Shown here piece by piece: positions 20,946-33,976 of a stretch of 64,000 bases of DNA. Numbering within the stretch: position 1 is the first letter of the stretch; every line of letters begins with the position of its first letter. The translations under genes were made by a program, and so were the position numbers. Source of the stretch: Wurfbainia villosa (taxonomy: Eukaryota; Streptophyta; Magnoliopsida; Zingiberales; Zingiberaceae); contig CM045993.1 in assembly GCA_025175895.1 (NCBI GenBank), positions 51,278,621 to 51,342,620 on the forward strand, read 5' to 3'. The notes beneath the pieces were generated by a model. The model searched no databases. It was given only the letters and a program-made list of their open reading frames with translations, and was not told the origin of the DNA.

Positions 20946-23930
20946 GGAATGACGCAAAAGTTGCTGCTGTAGCAGTAGGAACATATTCTTTGTCTTTGCC
21001 CACTGGGCTTATCTTAGAACTAGAGGAGTGCTTTTATGTACCTGCATTAACGAAGAACATAATTTCTGTATCTTGTTTAGACAAGAAAAAACTTTTCTTT
21101 TATAATAAAGGACAAATGTTGTTCCATTTATTTAAATGAAATGTTCTATTGTAATGCACCACTTATGAATGGTCTCTATGTTCTAGATTTAGAAAACCCA
21201 ATTTATAACGTAAATACCAAATGGTTCAAATCAAATAATTTGAACCAAACATATCTCTGGCACTGTCGCCTAGGTCACATAAATGAAAAACGCATATCCC
21301 AACTCCATAAAGATGGATTATTGGACTCATTTGATTTTGAATCATATGAGGTATGCGAATCTTGTCTTTTAGGAAAGATGACTAAAACTCCATTTAGTGG
21401 ACATGGCGAGAGAGCGACGGACTTATTAGGACTCATACATACTGATGTATGTGGCCCTTTCAATGTCGAAGCCAGAGGAGGCTATAAGTACTTTATTACT
21501 TTCACTGATGATATGAGTAGATTTGGCTACTTATATTTGATGAGACATAAGTCAGAATCCTTTGAAAAGTTCAAAGAATTCAAGAATGAAGTACAAAACC
21601 AACTTGGTAAGCGTATTAAGCTACTTGATCGGTCGAGGTGGTGAATACCTTAGTCAAGAGTTTCGTGATCACCGAGTGTGGGATAATATCCCAACTCACT
21701 CCACCTGGAACACCACAATGGAATGGTGTATCTGAGAGGAGAAATCGTACTCTATTAGATATGGTACGATCAATGATGAGCCAGATTGATCTACCTACTT
21801 CCTTTTGGGGTTTAGCTCTAGAGACAGCCGCTTTCACACTTAATCGCGTCCCATCAAAAGCCGTAGAAAAGACACCATATACGTTATGGACTGGGAAGAG
21901 TCCCAAAATGTCTTTTATAAAGATTTGGGGTTGTGAAGCTTATGTTAGACATCAAGTCTCAGATAAACTAGGACCCAAATCAGATAAGTGTTATTTTGTA
22001 GGATATCCCAAGGAAACTAAGGGATATTACTTTTACAATCCCACACTTGGCAAGGTGTTTGTTGCCAGAAATACTGTCTTTCTAGAAAGAGAATTTATTT
22101 CTAGAAAAACTAGTGGGAGTAAAATTCATCTTGAAGAAATTCAAGATGAAGATAACACTAAGGTTTCGATGGAAAATGAACAGGCACCACAAAGTGTTGT
22201 GGATGAATAAATTGTTGCCTAAAGAGTTGTGGAGCAAACACCTGTTCATGTAGACCAACCTCTTCGTAGATCTGATAGGATCCGTCGTCAACCCGAGAGA
22301 TATTCTTTTCTCTTGACTGACAACGGTGAAGTATTGCTTTTCGATCTTGACGAGCCTACATCCTATCAAGAAGCTATGATGAGCCCAGATTCCGAGAAAT
22401 GGCTAGAGGCCATGAGATCCGAAATGGAATCCATGTACACTAACCAAGTATGGACTTTGGTTGATCCACCTGAAGGGGTAAAACCCATTGGGTGTAAGTG
22501 GGTCTTTAAAGTAAAGACTGACATGGATGGTAATAAGCATACCTATAAAGGTAGATTGGTGGCTAAAGGATTCAAAAAAATTCATGGTATTGAATATGAT
22601 GAAACCTTTTCACCAGTTGCGATGCTTAAATCCATTCGGATCATACTTGCTATTGCAGCCTACCACGATTATGAGATCTGGCAAATGGATGTCAAAACCG
22701 CTTTTCTGAATGGAAAGCTACTCGAGGATGTGTACATGACACAGCCTGAGGGTTTTGAAGATCCAAAGCATCCTGGAAGGTATGCAAACTGCAAAGGTCC
22801 ATTTATGGACTAAAGCAAGCCTCTCGAAGCTGGATTCTTCGATTCGATGATGCAATCAAGGAGTTTTGTTTCATCAAGAATGAAGATGAACCTTGTGTCT
22901 ACAAGAGAAATAGTGGGAGCACAGTTGTATTTCTTGTCTTGTATGTAGATGACATACTTCTCATCGGAAATGATATTCCCTCACTCCAATCTGTGAAGAT
23001 GTGGTTAGGGAATTGTTTCTCGATGAAAGACTTAGGTGAAGCTGCCTATATTCTAGGCATCAAGATCTATAAAGATAAATCTAAAAGATTACTTGGCCTA
23101 AGTCAGAGTACATACATTGATAAAGTGCTAGATCGTTTTGCTATGCAAAATTCCAAGAAAGGATTTCTTCCTTTATCACATGGTGTGAGTCTTTCGAAGA
23201 CTCAATGTCCCTCTTCTAAGGAGGAAAGAGATCGCATGGACAAGATCCCTTATGCATCTGCTATAGGGTCTATCATGTACGCCATGCTTTGTACTCGTCC
23301 TGACGTCTCGTATGCTTTGAGCATGACGAGTAGATACCAGTCGGATCCAGGTGAAAGTCACTGTATAGCAGTCAAAAATATTCTTAAATACTTGCGAAGA
23401 ACGAAAGAATATTTCCTGATATTTGGAGGCAATGAGGAGCTAACTGTAAAGGGTTACAGTGATGCAAGCTTCCAAACATACAAGGATGACTATAGATCGC
23501 AATCGGGGTACGTGTTTTGCCTGAATGGTGGAGCTGTGAGCTGGAAGAGTTCGAAGCAGGACACAGTTGCTGATTCTACAACAGAAGCCGAGTATATTGC
23601 TGCATCTAATGCAGCAAAGGAGGCTGTTTGGCTCCGAAGTTCATCAGTGAACTTGGGGTAGTTCCTAGCATTACAGATCCAATAGACCTCTATTGTGACA
23701 ACAATGGGGCTATTGCACAGGCTAAGGAACCTCGATCACATCAGCGGACCAAACACATACTGCGGCGCTTCCATCTCATTCGAGAGATCATCGATAGAGG
23801 AGATGTGAGGATATGCAGAGTATCGACAGAAGCTAACATCGCAGATCCATTGACCAAGGCCTTGGCACAGAGGAAGCATGAAGGTCACACTAGGTCACTA
23901 GGTATCAGATATTATAGTGATTGGTACTAG
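20946..23930 (+). pseudogene. RE2 pol (rest of PR, IN, RT, RNase H), several frameshifts
   Basis: GAG-pre-integrase has LWHCRLGHINEKR and CESCLLGK (about 21250-21370). The integrase core has LIHTDVCGPFN, then a frameshift near 21627 in the second-Asp region (IKLLDRSRW), then PPGTPQWNGVSERRNRT. RT follows stops at 22208-22222: QVWTLVDPPEGV, MDVKTAFLNG (about 22685), a 1-base loss near 22779, and YVDDILLIGND (about 22942). RNase H runs to DWY at 23928, with GYSDASFQ, STTEAEYIAAS and a frameshift near 23640 before CDNNGAIAQAKEPRSHQR. Every catalytic box except the integrase second Asp can still be read. It is a recently broken copy. Confidence 0.92.
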
Positions 23931-23935
23931 TGCTA

Positions 23936-23944
23936 GTGGGAGAT
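23936..23944 (+). other. RE2 polypurine tract
   Basis: GCTAGTGGGAGAT, about 5 bases after the pol stop and directly before the 3' LTR. RE7 has the same tract on the minus strand. Confidence 0.8.
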
Positions 23945-25820
23945 TTTTAGTTATAGCCCTAGAACCAATCATGTGATGGTTGAATAGGGAACATTTTGTA
24001 TCATATTCTATAAAGGCAAAGGATTGGTTATTATATTTACGTCTTGCTTGTGCCAGCTAAATTAAATATAATAATGCCCTAGAAAAGTAGGTTCTTATCT
24101 CTGACACATCAATTGGCGAATTGATTATGAGAGGCTATGAGAACACTTTCCTAAATGTTCTAGTCAAGTATTAATATGCAAGGGCAATATTAATACATAA
24201 AGACTAGCATGTAGGTCAATTGATGACTTGATCTCACAAGTCATGGATATATGATATCAAGTTGACACATGGGTATATATTAGAGAATATATACTGAACT
24301 GACCCGCCATTAGAAAGTTTCATGGATCGTCATATGAGTGTCATAAACTTTCTCATGTGACTATTGGTATGAATAGTCCTCAAACCTGAAGTCACTACGG
24401 TTCCCTACATAAGGAGTTATGTACTTTGGTATCGTCAAACGTCACCCATAACAGGGTGGACCATAAATGCGATTACTGGGTATATAACAAATTATGCGGA
24501 GGGATGTGAGTGATGTAGATGGGATCTATCCCTCCCATATGACGGGAGTGATATTTGTGGGCCCCTTGATTGAGTAGAACTACTAAAACGTATGGCCATG
24601 CTCGAATGAGTCAATATGAGATATTGAGCTCATTTGTTTGAGTTAGTTTACTCAGGGATCAAGAAACACATAGATTGATCGAGGATGACACGGTCTATGC
24701 CTCATTGGTCAATCTGATATCAAGGGTAGAAGGACACGGTCATACATTATAGTAGTCACGGAAAGGTTAGTCGGATCTTGACTTATTTCGTAACTTGGGT
24801 AGCAATGATGCATTGCTAGATGCCGCTCATTGCTTGTGTATCTAAAAGAGTTTAGATCCACTGCCAACGTTATGAGAGCCTATAGGGTCACACACAAAGA
24901 GCATGATGATTAGAAGAATTAGTGCATTCTAATTTGACTAGAATAATTTGGGAATAAGCTTAAGTACAAAAATGGTTTTTGGACTTTAAGCTTAAAGAGA
25001 ATTTTAGCTTATTGATTTAATGAGATTAATTCAATATGCTAAGCTTATTAATTTAATAAGATTAAATAAATATGTTATCATGATAGCCTAAGCTAAATTG
25101 ATTTAATAAGATTAATTCAATATGTTACCTTATTAATTTAATGAGATTAAATTCAATATGATAACATAAGCTTATTGAATTAATAAAGATTAATTCAACA
25201 TGCATGAATGCCACATAAGCATGCCACATAAGCATGCCACCTAAGCTTGATGAGGTGGAAGGAGACAAAGGGTTTTGACCTTTGGATTTGATTGTGTTTC
25301 AATGCAATTGATTGCATTGAATGTGATAGGAGGTGAAAGGTTTTTCCAATCCTATAAAACACTCCATGGGGTGGCCGGCCAACTTGGTGAAAAAAACTTG
25401 AGGCTTTGGTTGGAGCTTGAGGCTTGGAGAGAGCTTGGTGGTGAGAGGCTTTGGTTGTGTGGCTTTTGTGAGTGTAGCAAGAAGAGTAGTCTTCTTCTTC
25501 CTTTCTCTTTTTCCCTACCTTCCTCTCCTTTAGAGACTTCTCTAGCAAGAAGTAAAGGAGAGCTCTTCTAGTTTCTTTTTTGAGACAAGAGCTTGCTCGT
25601 GTGGATACATATAGAGGCACGGACATTTGAACGTGCTAAAAGATCCAACAAACCAAGGAGAAGCGGGATTAAAAAGGGCACGCAACAAAGGTAATATCCT
25701 CCTATAAGATAGGTTTTGAGAAATTTATTTTTGTACGAGGTTTTCTTTCGCAAGGATCACTTGGAAGGGATCCTATTTTTCCGTTGCGCATATGCTATTC
25801 TTCATAAGAAAATCCCTACA
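23945..25820 (+). repeat. RE2 3' LTR
   Basis: 1876 bp. The first bases are TTTTAG, where the 5' LTR has TGTTAG, so the terminal TG has mutated to TT. It ends CCCTACA with TSD ACTAG after it. The TATA-like TATAAAAC is at 25353-25360. Confidence 0.93.
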
Positions 25821-25825
25821 ACTAG

Positions 25826-26477
25826 GCAGTTGACTTGACAGATCAGGAGGACTAGACACCAAGCATGAAGTCCAGATGGGTCGCCTAGACCAGACATTTG
25901 GCATGAAGACCAGTTAGGTCAGGAAACCGGACAATAAACAAAAAGTCCAACTGGGTCAGGCAGACCGGATAGCTGGTGGGAGACCTGGTGGGTCAGATCG
26001 GATGTCAAGAGTGGTAAGTCCGGCAGGTAGCCAGTAGGTAAGCCTCGAGTGAAGACGTGAGGCCGAGTCCTCTGTAGGGGGACAAAGCTAGGCATCGATT
26101 CGACGAAAATTCCATGTGGGACTTAGTAGTTGAGATCAAGCAGTATTACTAATGCTATCACATTTGATTTTATCTATTTGTGATAATCTCATTTTACAGG
26201 GATCAGTCGACTGAATGTACTTCAGTCGACTGAAGTCTAGTCGACTGGATACACACTTGGCAGGATTAGCTGGTGATCGGTTGAAGATCTGGCACTGTAA
26301 GTGGAAAGTGTTTCAGTCGACTGAGGAGTTTCAGTTGATTGAAGTGCGAAACTTCTCGATGTGGAGTTGGGTGACCTGGAGTCGACTGGAGAGGTTTCAG
26401 TCGACTGGAAGACTAGAAGTTCCATATCGACGGGCTGATGTGGAGTCGACTGGAAAAGGTTTATAAAACAAGTGCAT
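25826..26477 (+). repeat. RE1 3' LTR, second part
   Basis: It continues the LTR cut at 8337. It contains GACTTGACAGATCAGG../GTCAGGCAGACCGG-like GC-richer repeats (about 25830-26040) and at least seven GTCGACTG palindromes between 26204 and 26456. It is cut again at 26477 by RE4. The remaining LTR end lies beyond the window. Confidence 0.7.
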
Positions 26478-27602
26478 TGTTGGATCGAGTGGATCGCTAG
26501 AGGGGGGGGGGGTGAATAGCGATATAACTTTTCTTGCGTTTCGTTCGTTAAAACAATAGTAGACACAACGGAAGTTAAAAGTAAACACAAGAGACAATAG
26601 TATTTTTTTACTTGGTTCATAGCCTTCAGCTACTACTCCAATTCCCTAACGGTCCTAGACCATGTACGGAGGGCAATTCACTAAAACACTCCTCCTCATT
26701 GGAGGTAGGAGTTTGACGATTACAAAAAACTTCGAAAACAAAAGATAGAGAGACAAACACTCTCTTCTATTAAGGTAAAATGCAACGATAGAAAACCTTG
26801 ATTAACAATAGGAATTGCAATATGAAAGAGACGACAATTTAAAGTTATGCCAACAACTAGAGAATAGAAATTAAGCTAGGGTTGTTGACAACACTTCGTC
26901 ATTGTAGAGTCGTCGAAGAGTCGCAATGTTGCAGAGGATTTTGAGCACTTAGAATTGCTGAAAACCCCTAGGAAAGGCACTCCTTTTATAGCCCTTGAGC
27001 CCCTTTTCGTGAGGATCTTCAACCAATAGAAACTGGGCACAAGACTCCTTGAAAAATGGTTATAAAGCTTGACTCCTCGAGGCTGATCCTTGACCATCAG
27101 TCGACAGATAGCCATCATCAGTCGACTGATGGCAGCATTAGTCGAATGCTGACCGTAGGCAGTCGACTCCTCCAAGCTGGCAGTCGACTGATGCTAGCTA
27201 CAAGGTAAAGTTAGCTAAATAAAAACATTATTTCGACGACCTTCGACCGTCCGATCTCGACCTAGACCACATATAGGATGTCTTTGGTCGGATCTACGCT
27301 TAAGATCATCCCCGTAAAGAAGATACAACCTCACTTACTCTCGCATACACACGAGCTTACCTCGATACTTACTATGTCGCTTTCGCTTCTGGCCTTCCAC
27401 TCGATTCCTTTGGCTCCCTCTGAAATCACTCGAGTGTCGCCCGACCACCGCGGCTTCCTTCGGGTGTCGCTAGACTTCAGCTCCAGCATTGACACTTTTC
27501 TGCACACTCGATTTAGCTCATGAGAAAATAATATGAGCTTAACTTTGTATCATTTGCTATAATCAAATTTCAGGTTCGACTTAGGTGCCTACTGCACCAA
27601 CA
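26478..27602 (-). repeat. RE4 3' LTR
   Basis: 1125 bp, minus-strand TGTTGGTGCAG..GATCCAACA, same family as the RE3 LTR. It carries the TCAGTCGACTGA array (about 27096-27196) and a TTTTATAGCC TATA complement near 26984. Confidence 0.93.
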
Positions 27603-28603
27603 ATCTCCCCCTTTTTGATCTATGGCAAACCCACATACAAAGTTAAGAAAATGGCATGCATAAAGAATAATAATTTGCATGAGAAACAATAATAATAAAG
27701 ATTAAGGAGGAGTAGTAAGGATTTTCTTCAAGTACTCCCCCTTGGAAAAATCTCCCCCTTGACCGAGGGTGAGTCTTGAAAGAAGACCTTAATCCTCCCC
27801 CTTCAGGGTTGCTATTTAGGAAGAGTTTAAGCCATTACTTAAAGTTGGCCTTAGTAAAACGTTTAAGTTAAGAGGACTTCTTAACTTGGCCCTTTCTCCC
27901 TCTTTAAGTAAAACATTAACATTTGGCCATAGTGTTTAAAAATAAGTTTAAGTTAAGAATTCTCTTAACTTGGCCTTTACTTCCTTTTTGTTAACAAAAA
28001 CAAGTTAACTTAAAGTTAAGTAAACATTTACTTAACCTTTGGCCATGTGAATAAATATGAAGTGAGTTGACCTTTACTTCCTTTTTGTTAACAAAAACAA
28101 GTTAAGTAACATTTGGCCATGTGAATAAATATGAAGTGAGACTTTGGCCTTTTTCTCCCCCTTTTGCCATATATCGAAAAGAGTGGGGGTGTGTGAAAAA
28201 CAAATATAGGTATTATATTTAAAGTCCAAGCATGTTCCATATTATTTTGAAAATAATATACTGAAAATAAGCTCATCTATAAAATGTTCGACTCATATTT
28301 GACTTAATTGATATGAAAGATCAACCAGTCTTGGTCAGAGTTGGTTAATATATATGATTATACTCCGTGGTTCATGGCGATGCACTAGCTCTACATCTGG
28401 ACCAGGAGTAAGGTCCTAACATCTCACACCCATCTACGTGGCTAAGTATACAAACACATTAGTCTTATGTGTTATGAGATGTATTGGCTCCTTAAATCTA
28501 TAGGTGCATGATATCTAAGGTATGTCCTATGCTAGTTCCATAAAAATGAAAAGTAAGAAATAGTAGTAAGAAAATATAATTTTGCAAGTTCCTATTCTAC
28601 TAC
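27603..28603 (-). other. RE4 3' untranslated region with multiple PPT-like motifs
   Basis: The PPT complement ATCTCCCCCTTTTTGAT is at 27603-27619. More CTCCCCCTT blocks lie near 27736, 27760, 27796 and 28157. It includes a partial duplication of AACTTGGCC../CTTTACTTCCTTTTTGTTAAC sequence (about 27960-28100). No ORF is supported. Confidence 0.72.
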
Positions 28604-31600
28604 TCACATGGCCAATTTTCGTCTTAATAGACTGAATTCGTCTTCGGGTAGGGGTTTAGTAAATAGGTCTGCCAAGTTGGACTTCGATTCGACGTATTCG
28701 AGTTGTATGTCTTTGTTGGCCACATGTTCTCGAATGAAATGATGTTTGACCTCTATATGTTTGGTCCTAGAATGACATATCAGATTCTTAGTTAGGTTAA
28801 TTGAGCTAATGTTATCTACGTGGAGTTTAGTGTTTGTAAAATCTAACTTAAAGTCGCGGAGAGTGCTTCATCCAAAGAAGCTGAGTGACACACTCACCCA
28901 TCGCGATGTATTCGACTTCGGTCGTAGATAAGGCAATACAGTGTTGCTTCCTACTGCACTAACTCACTAGACTCGAGCCGAGAAGTTGACAACAACCACT
29001 CGTACTCTCTCTAGCGAGCTTACTACCAGCATAGTCTGAATCAGAGTAGTCAGTTAGTTCAAACTGAGCAGATCTAGGGTGCCAAATACCGACATTAAGT
29101 GTACCCTTTAGATATCTAAGGATTCGCTTGACTAGAGTTAGGTGAGACTCCTTGGCACAGGTTTGGAACCTTACGCACATACTTACTGCAAATAAGATAT
29201 CAGGTCGGCTTGCAGTTAAGTAAAGGAGACTCCCTATTATGCTCCTATAGTATTTTAAATCAATTGAATTTCCGATTACATTTTCTTCTATATTTACATT
29301 CGTTGCCATTTGGGTATTAATAATTTTAGCGTCTTGCATTCCAAAGCGTTTAATTAATTCCCTAGTATATTTGCGTTGATGTAGGTATATTCCATCTTTA
29401 GTTTGTTTAATTTGTAGACCTAAAAAGAAACTCAACTCTCCTACTAAATTCATTTCAAATTCACTTTCCATAAATGAATTGAATTCATTTAGTAGGATCG
29501 AGTTGGTGATTCCGAAAATAATATCATCTACGTAGATTTGGGCTATGAATATGTCTTTACTTAAGGTTTTTACGAAAAGGGTTGGGTCAACTACACCTTG
29601 GTTAAATCCTTTGGACTTAAGATAAACCGAAAGTCTCTCGTACCAAGTTCGAGGAGCTTGTTTAAGTCCATAGAGAGCTTTCTTTAACCTAAGGACATGA
29701 TCGGGTTTATCTAGGCTTTCAAAACTGGGGGTTGACTAACATAAACCTCTTCTTTAATGTATCCATTCAAGAATGTTGACTTTACATCCATTTGAAACAA
29801 CTTAAATCCTCGATGTGAAGCATATTCTAATAACATTCGAATGGACTCTAAACCAGCTACTGGAGCATAGGTCTCATCGTAATCTAAACCTTCGACTTGA
29901 CTAAACCCTTTAGTGACTAATCTAGCTTTATTTCTAACTACTTCACTTTTATCATTAAGTTTATTCCTAAACACCCACCTTGTTCCAATGATTGTTTTAT
30001 CTATATGTGGTGGTACTAATTTCCACACTTCGTTCCTAGTGAATTGAGCCAGCTCTTCTTGCATTGCAATAATCCAATCGGGATCAAGAAGAGCTTGGTC
30101 AATAGTTATGGGTTCAATTTTGGAAATTAAGGAGATTTGACTAAGGTTTCTGTATGAGGCTCTAGTTCAAACTTCTAGACTTGGATCACCTATCACTTGG
30201 TCGATAGGATGATTCATTTGAGTCCTAGTTTGGTTTAGGTTTGGGTCATCTACCACTTGATCAATAGGATGACTCGTTTGAGTCCTAGTTTGGTTAGAGT
30301 CATCTATCACTTGGTCGATAGACTGACTTGTTTGACTTAGGTTAGGATTAATACTAGACTTGATCTCTGGATCAGAGTTGAGTCTGGTATGAATCGGCTC
30401 GCTAATTGGGGTTGCCGGGGGCTTTGTAGGTTCGTGTCCTTCATCAAATACTACATTGATAGTCTCCTCGACTCTAAGGGTGTCATGGTTATATACTCTA
30501 TAAGCTCTACTTGTAGTCGAGTATCCTAGGAAGATTCCGGTCGAGGTTTTGGATGTAAATTTCCCTAGGTAATCCTTAGTGTTAAGGATATGTACCTTAC
30601 ACTCAAATACCCTAAAGTACTTGATGTTAGGTATTTTATCGTGATAAATCTCATATGAGGTCTTAAGATGCCTCTTTACCATAAGGATCCTATTTTGGAC
30701 ATAGCATGTCGTACTTACGGCTTCTGCCTAAAACCTATCGGGTAGGTTATACTCATTTAACATTGTCCTAGCGGCTTCTTGTAGGGTTCTATTTTTACGT
30801 TCTACTCGACCATTCTGTTGTGGGGTTCTAGGGCAAGAGAACTCATGGTGGTATCCATTTAGGTTACAGAATTCTGTAAACTTGTAGTTCTCGAATTCAC
30901 CACCATGATCAGTCCTAAGTCTTTTTATTTTAAGGTTTTGTTGATTTTCTATTAGTTTAAATAGGTTGATTAGTTGATCTAGGGTATCATTTTTGTGTTT
31001 GATGAACCTAACCCAAGTAAATCTAGAATAGTCATCAATTATGACTAAGCAGAATTTACTCCCATTAAGTGACTTAGCTCTGTGTGAATCAAATAGATCC
31101 ATGTACAGGAGCTCAAGGACACTTTTGGTTCGTTCTTGATTAGTTAGTTGATGTTGTGTCCTAGACTGTTTACCTTGTTGACAAACATTACATATTTTAT
31201 TATCCAAGTTATTGAGGTTAGGCAAACCTCTGACTAAGTCACTCTGACTCATCTTGTGGATGAGTCTTGGGTGTGAGTGACCGAGTCGTCAGTGCCACAA
31301 CCATGATTCCTCTTGCCGTGTCATAAGACACTTGGTTGAGGAGTTAGTTAAATTAATAGTGTAAATATTGTTATTTCTAGTTCCCTTAAGGATTGTTTTA
31401 GAAGTTTCATTTGTATTAATTACGCATTCATTTTCTAGAAATATGATCTTATAGTTATTATCACACAATTGGCTTACAATAAGTAAATTATATTAAAAAT
31501 TTTCTACCAATAAGACATTTTGAATAATAAAGTTAGAGTTGAGGTCAATATCACCTGATCCGATGATTTTTAGCTTGTCGTTGTTTCTGAAGGCTACCGA

Positions 31601-31698
31601 TCCTTGTCATTTGAATCGAAGTTTCGAAAACTTGAGTTGATCCCCGGTCATGTGTCGGGAGCAACCACTGTCCAACATCCATTGATCCTACACGCAAG
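28604..31698 (-). pseudogene. RE4 pol remnant
   Basis: Minus-strand protease MLDSGCSRHMTGD (from about 31683) has an early stop soon after (..LRFK*). GAG-pre-integrase is present with a stop in the WLWH*RLGH block. Integrase (31252-30728) has DLFDSHR, RTDHGGEFEN and PQQNGRVERKN. A Pro/Thr/Gln linker repeats SIDQV-type units (30680-30170). The RT start is 30064-29711, then a break. YVDD is readable at about 29530. RT C-terminus and RNase H are at 29471-28959, with the end near 28604. Several frameshifts and stops are spread evenly, so this copy is more decayed than RE3. Confidence 0.9.
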
Positions 31699-32279
31699 AT
31701 AGTTGGATCGGATATTGGATTTATTAAAGATTGGTTGAAGATTATTAACCTAAATCATCTCACCCATGTCTACATGATCAAACATGTTAACCCTATATGT
31801 TCTTGTGAGATGACTTCCAATTTTACTTGATTTAAATTTAATGATTTGAACATTTGTCAACCTTGCGTTAGATTTGGATTTGACCTTAGGCTCATCAAGT
31901 CACCTTTTCAAGATCATGGCTTCTAGGTCGTGGCAAGGCACAGAGGCCTTCTTTGATCGGAACAACAACCACTTCCTTAGACAAAGCCATTTTCAAGAAA
32001 ATAGAGACTTGACTCACCTAAGACCACTTCCTGGTCTAACTAGTCTAGGATACACGAGGTAGCTTCAGCTAGTTCCACTCGATCAAGTGCACCGAACTAG
32101 ATACGCCTTATCTAGCCCGAATACACAAGACTCTACTTTCCTAGCGTACTTTCATCTCACCACGTCCTGGTACTATGTTATCAAGTATTGACGAGTTATA
32201 GTCCTATCTAACCATTCTAAAAAGGAAAATCAAACTAAATAAAAAAACATAAGCATGCAATTTCTAAGCTAAAATACAA
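31699..32279 (-). other. RE4 gag-pol spacer
   Basis: Non-coding. It carries the conserved structured motif at 31990-31916 and ends with TGCGTGTAG before the protease, as in RE3. Confidence 0.6.
31916..31990 (-). other. Conserved structured motif, RE4 copy
   Basis: The closing stem is perfect: minus-strand ATGGCTT (31990-31984) with AAGCCAT (31922-31916). The second stem GGTTGT/ACGACC keeps pairing by a G-U wobble. The hairpin AAGGC/GCCTT is also perfect. Confidence 0.52.
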
Positions 32280-32419
32280 ACAAGTTTTGTACTGGCTCCC
32301 CCTAGACCATTGAATCGGTTTGGTCTCTAAACATAGTGGATTTGGTCCTTGGAAACCCAGTACTGGTTCGATCCTAAGTTTGAAATCAAGGCGATCTTAG
32401 GTACCCATGCTTGGACACG
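32280..32419 (-). pseudogene. RE4 gag, C-terminal end
   Basis: Minus-strand reading gives QAWVPK.., a Tyr-Trp dipeptide and FNGLGGAST, the RE3 gag C-terminus, with a stop. It is joined across RE5 to 46033. Confidence 0.75.
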
Positions 32420-32424
32420 TTTTT

Positions 32425-33576
32425 TGTTGGTGCAGGGGCACCTAAGTCGAACTTGTATTTTGATTATGGCAAAAGACGCAAAGTCAAAGATATATCATTA
32501 TCTCCGAGTGTCATTTGAATCAAGTATTCAGAAATGCTAAGCTAAGCCGAAGGTCAGCGACACTCGGAGAGAACCGTAGTGGTCGGGCGACACCGGGAGG
32601 ACTTTGGAGGTAGCCGAAGGAATTAGGTGGAGACCAAAAGAAAGGCTTCAAAGGTAAATGCTGAGGTAAGCTCGTGTGAGTGAGCGTAAGTAAGGTCGAG
32701 TCCTCCATACGGGGACATCCTTAGGCGACGATCCAACCAAGTCTTCCCATGGAAGGTCTATGTTGAGATCGGATGGCAAGTGGTCGTCGAATTCACTTAT
32801 ATTTCGAGCTAACTCTTTATTACAGTCGAAAAATCTGGAAATCAGTTCAATCGGCCAAGGAGAAGTTCAACTACTGAGCCATCAGTTCAACCAGGCAAGG
32901 ATCAGTTCAACTGCTGGGCCATCAGTTCAACTGGCCAAGAAATCAGTTCAACCGATGGTCAATAATCAGCCTCGAGGAGTCAAGCTTTATCACCATTTTT
33001 CAAGGAATCTTGTGCCCAATTCCTATTGGTTTAAGACCCATTCGAAAAGGGGCTCAAGGGCTATAAAAGGAGGGCCTCTCCTAGGGTTTTTCATCAATCT
33101 CTAATTGCTCAAAAGCCTCCACAACGCTACGACTCTCCGAACCCTCTACAACGACGAAGTGCTGCCAACAACCCTAGCTTAATTTATATTTCCTAGTTGT
33201 TGGTATAATTTTATTTTGTCATCTCTTTTATACTGCAATTCTTTATTGAGGTTTTCTATCATTGCATTTTACATTAATAGAAGAGAGGGTGTGTCTCTCT
33301 ATCTTTTTCTTTCGAAGGTTTTTGTAATCGTCTAACTCCTACCTCCAACGACGAGGAGTGTTTTAGTGAATTGCCCTCCGTACATGGTCTAGGACCGTTA
33401 GGGCCTTGGAGTAGTAGCCGAAGGCTACGAACCAAGTAAAAAAACATTTGTATCCTTTTATTTATCGCTTATCTTTTCGCTGCAATTAATTGTCTATCGA
33501 GTTTTAACGAACGAAACGAAAGAAAAGTTTTTATCGCTATTCACCCCCCCCTCTAGCGATCCGCTTCGATCCAACA
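32425..33576 (+). repeat. RE5 5' LTR
   Basis: 1152 bp, TGTTGGTGCAGGGGCACC..TTCGATCCAACA. TATAAAAG is at 33062-33069. Where relatives have TCAGTCGACTGA, this LTR has (AT)CAGTTCAAC variants (about 32840-32960). The sister LTR at 44883-46027 is very similar. Confidence 0.95.
33062..33069 (+). promoter_or_regulatory. Putative TATA box, RE5 5' LTR
   Basis: CTATAAAAGGAGGGCC, with a copy at 45515-45522 in the 3' LTR and equivalents in RE3 and RE4. Confidence 0.55.
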
Positions 33577-33578
33577 AT

Positions 33579-33590
33579 TGGTATCAGAGC
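33579..33590 (+). other. RE5 primer-binding site
   Basis: TGGTATCAGAGC two bases after the 5' LTR. The following 33591-33976 is a non-coding leader homologous to the RE4 leader. Confidence 0.92.
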
Positions 33591-33976
33591 CGGGGGCACT
33601 TAGATTTGGTGAAACCACCAATCTAGCCTTTTTTATAGATTTGTTTTTCATTTGTTTAAATTTTCTCCTGCACTACTAATCCAAGACGAAGTCTTGGTAC
33701 TCTTCTTTTGTTTTTTTCGCAAGTATTTGCTTTTGGAGTAGCCGACAGTAAGATGGGCATAACTTTTTATACAAGTTGACCCACGAAATGGGCTACCTAC
33801 GAAAACGAAGCTCTCTGAGAGATCTACACTTCATATAAGGGGTTACCCTCGTAATAAGCTGTATTCATCCCCAAAAACTGACGTTTAGTACCCTTTCAGG
33901 GACATCGAAGGTTGCAAAGTCTTGGAACCTTTTTCGTGTTTTTTTTATTATTTTGTGTGCAAGGTTTTCCTTCAAA

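Larger units (their letters stand above)
8338..25820 (+). mobile_element. RE2: complete Ty1/copia element, itself interrupted by RE3
   Basis: The 5' LTR is 8338-10235, PBS 10237-10248, gag 11449-11739 plus 20265-20945, pol to 23930, PPT about 23936-23944 and 3' LTR 23945-25820. The TSD ACTAG is exact (8333-8337 and 25821-25825). Without RE3 it is about 9.0 kb. It belongs to the same clade as RE7 and not to the Sirevirus-like group: the protease is DTGCASH, RT has MDVKTAFLNG and YVDDILLIGND, and the single PPT is GTGGGAGA. Frameshifts make it non-autonomous today. Confidence 0.95.

Noticed and set aside
26195..26456. Regularly spaced palindromes, considered as a CRISPR-like array
   Set aside because: Repeat length 10-12 bp, irregular spacing, eukaryotic LTR context.
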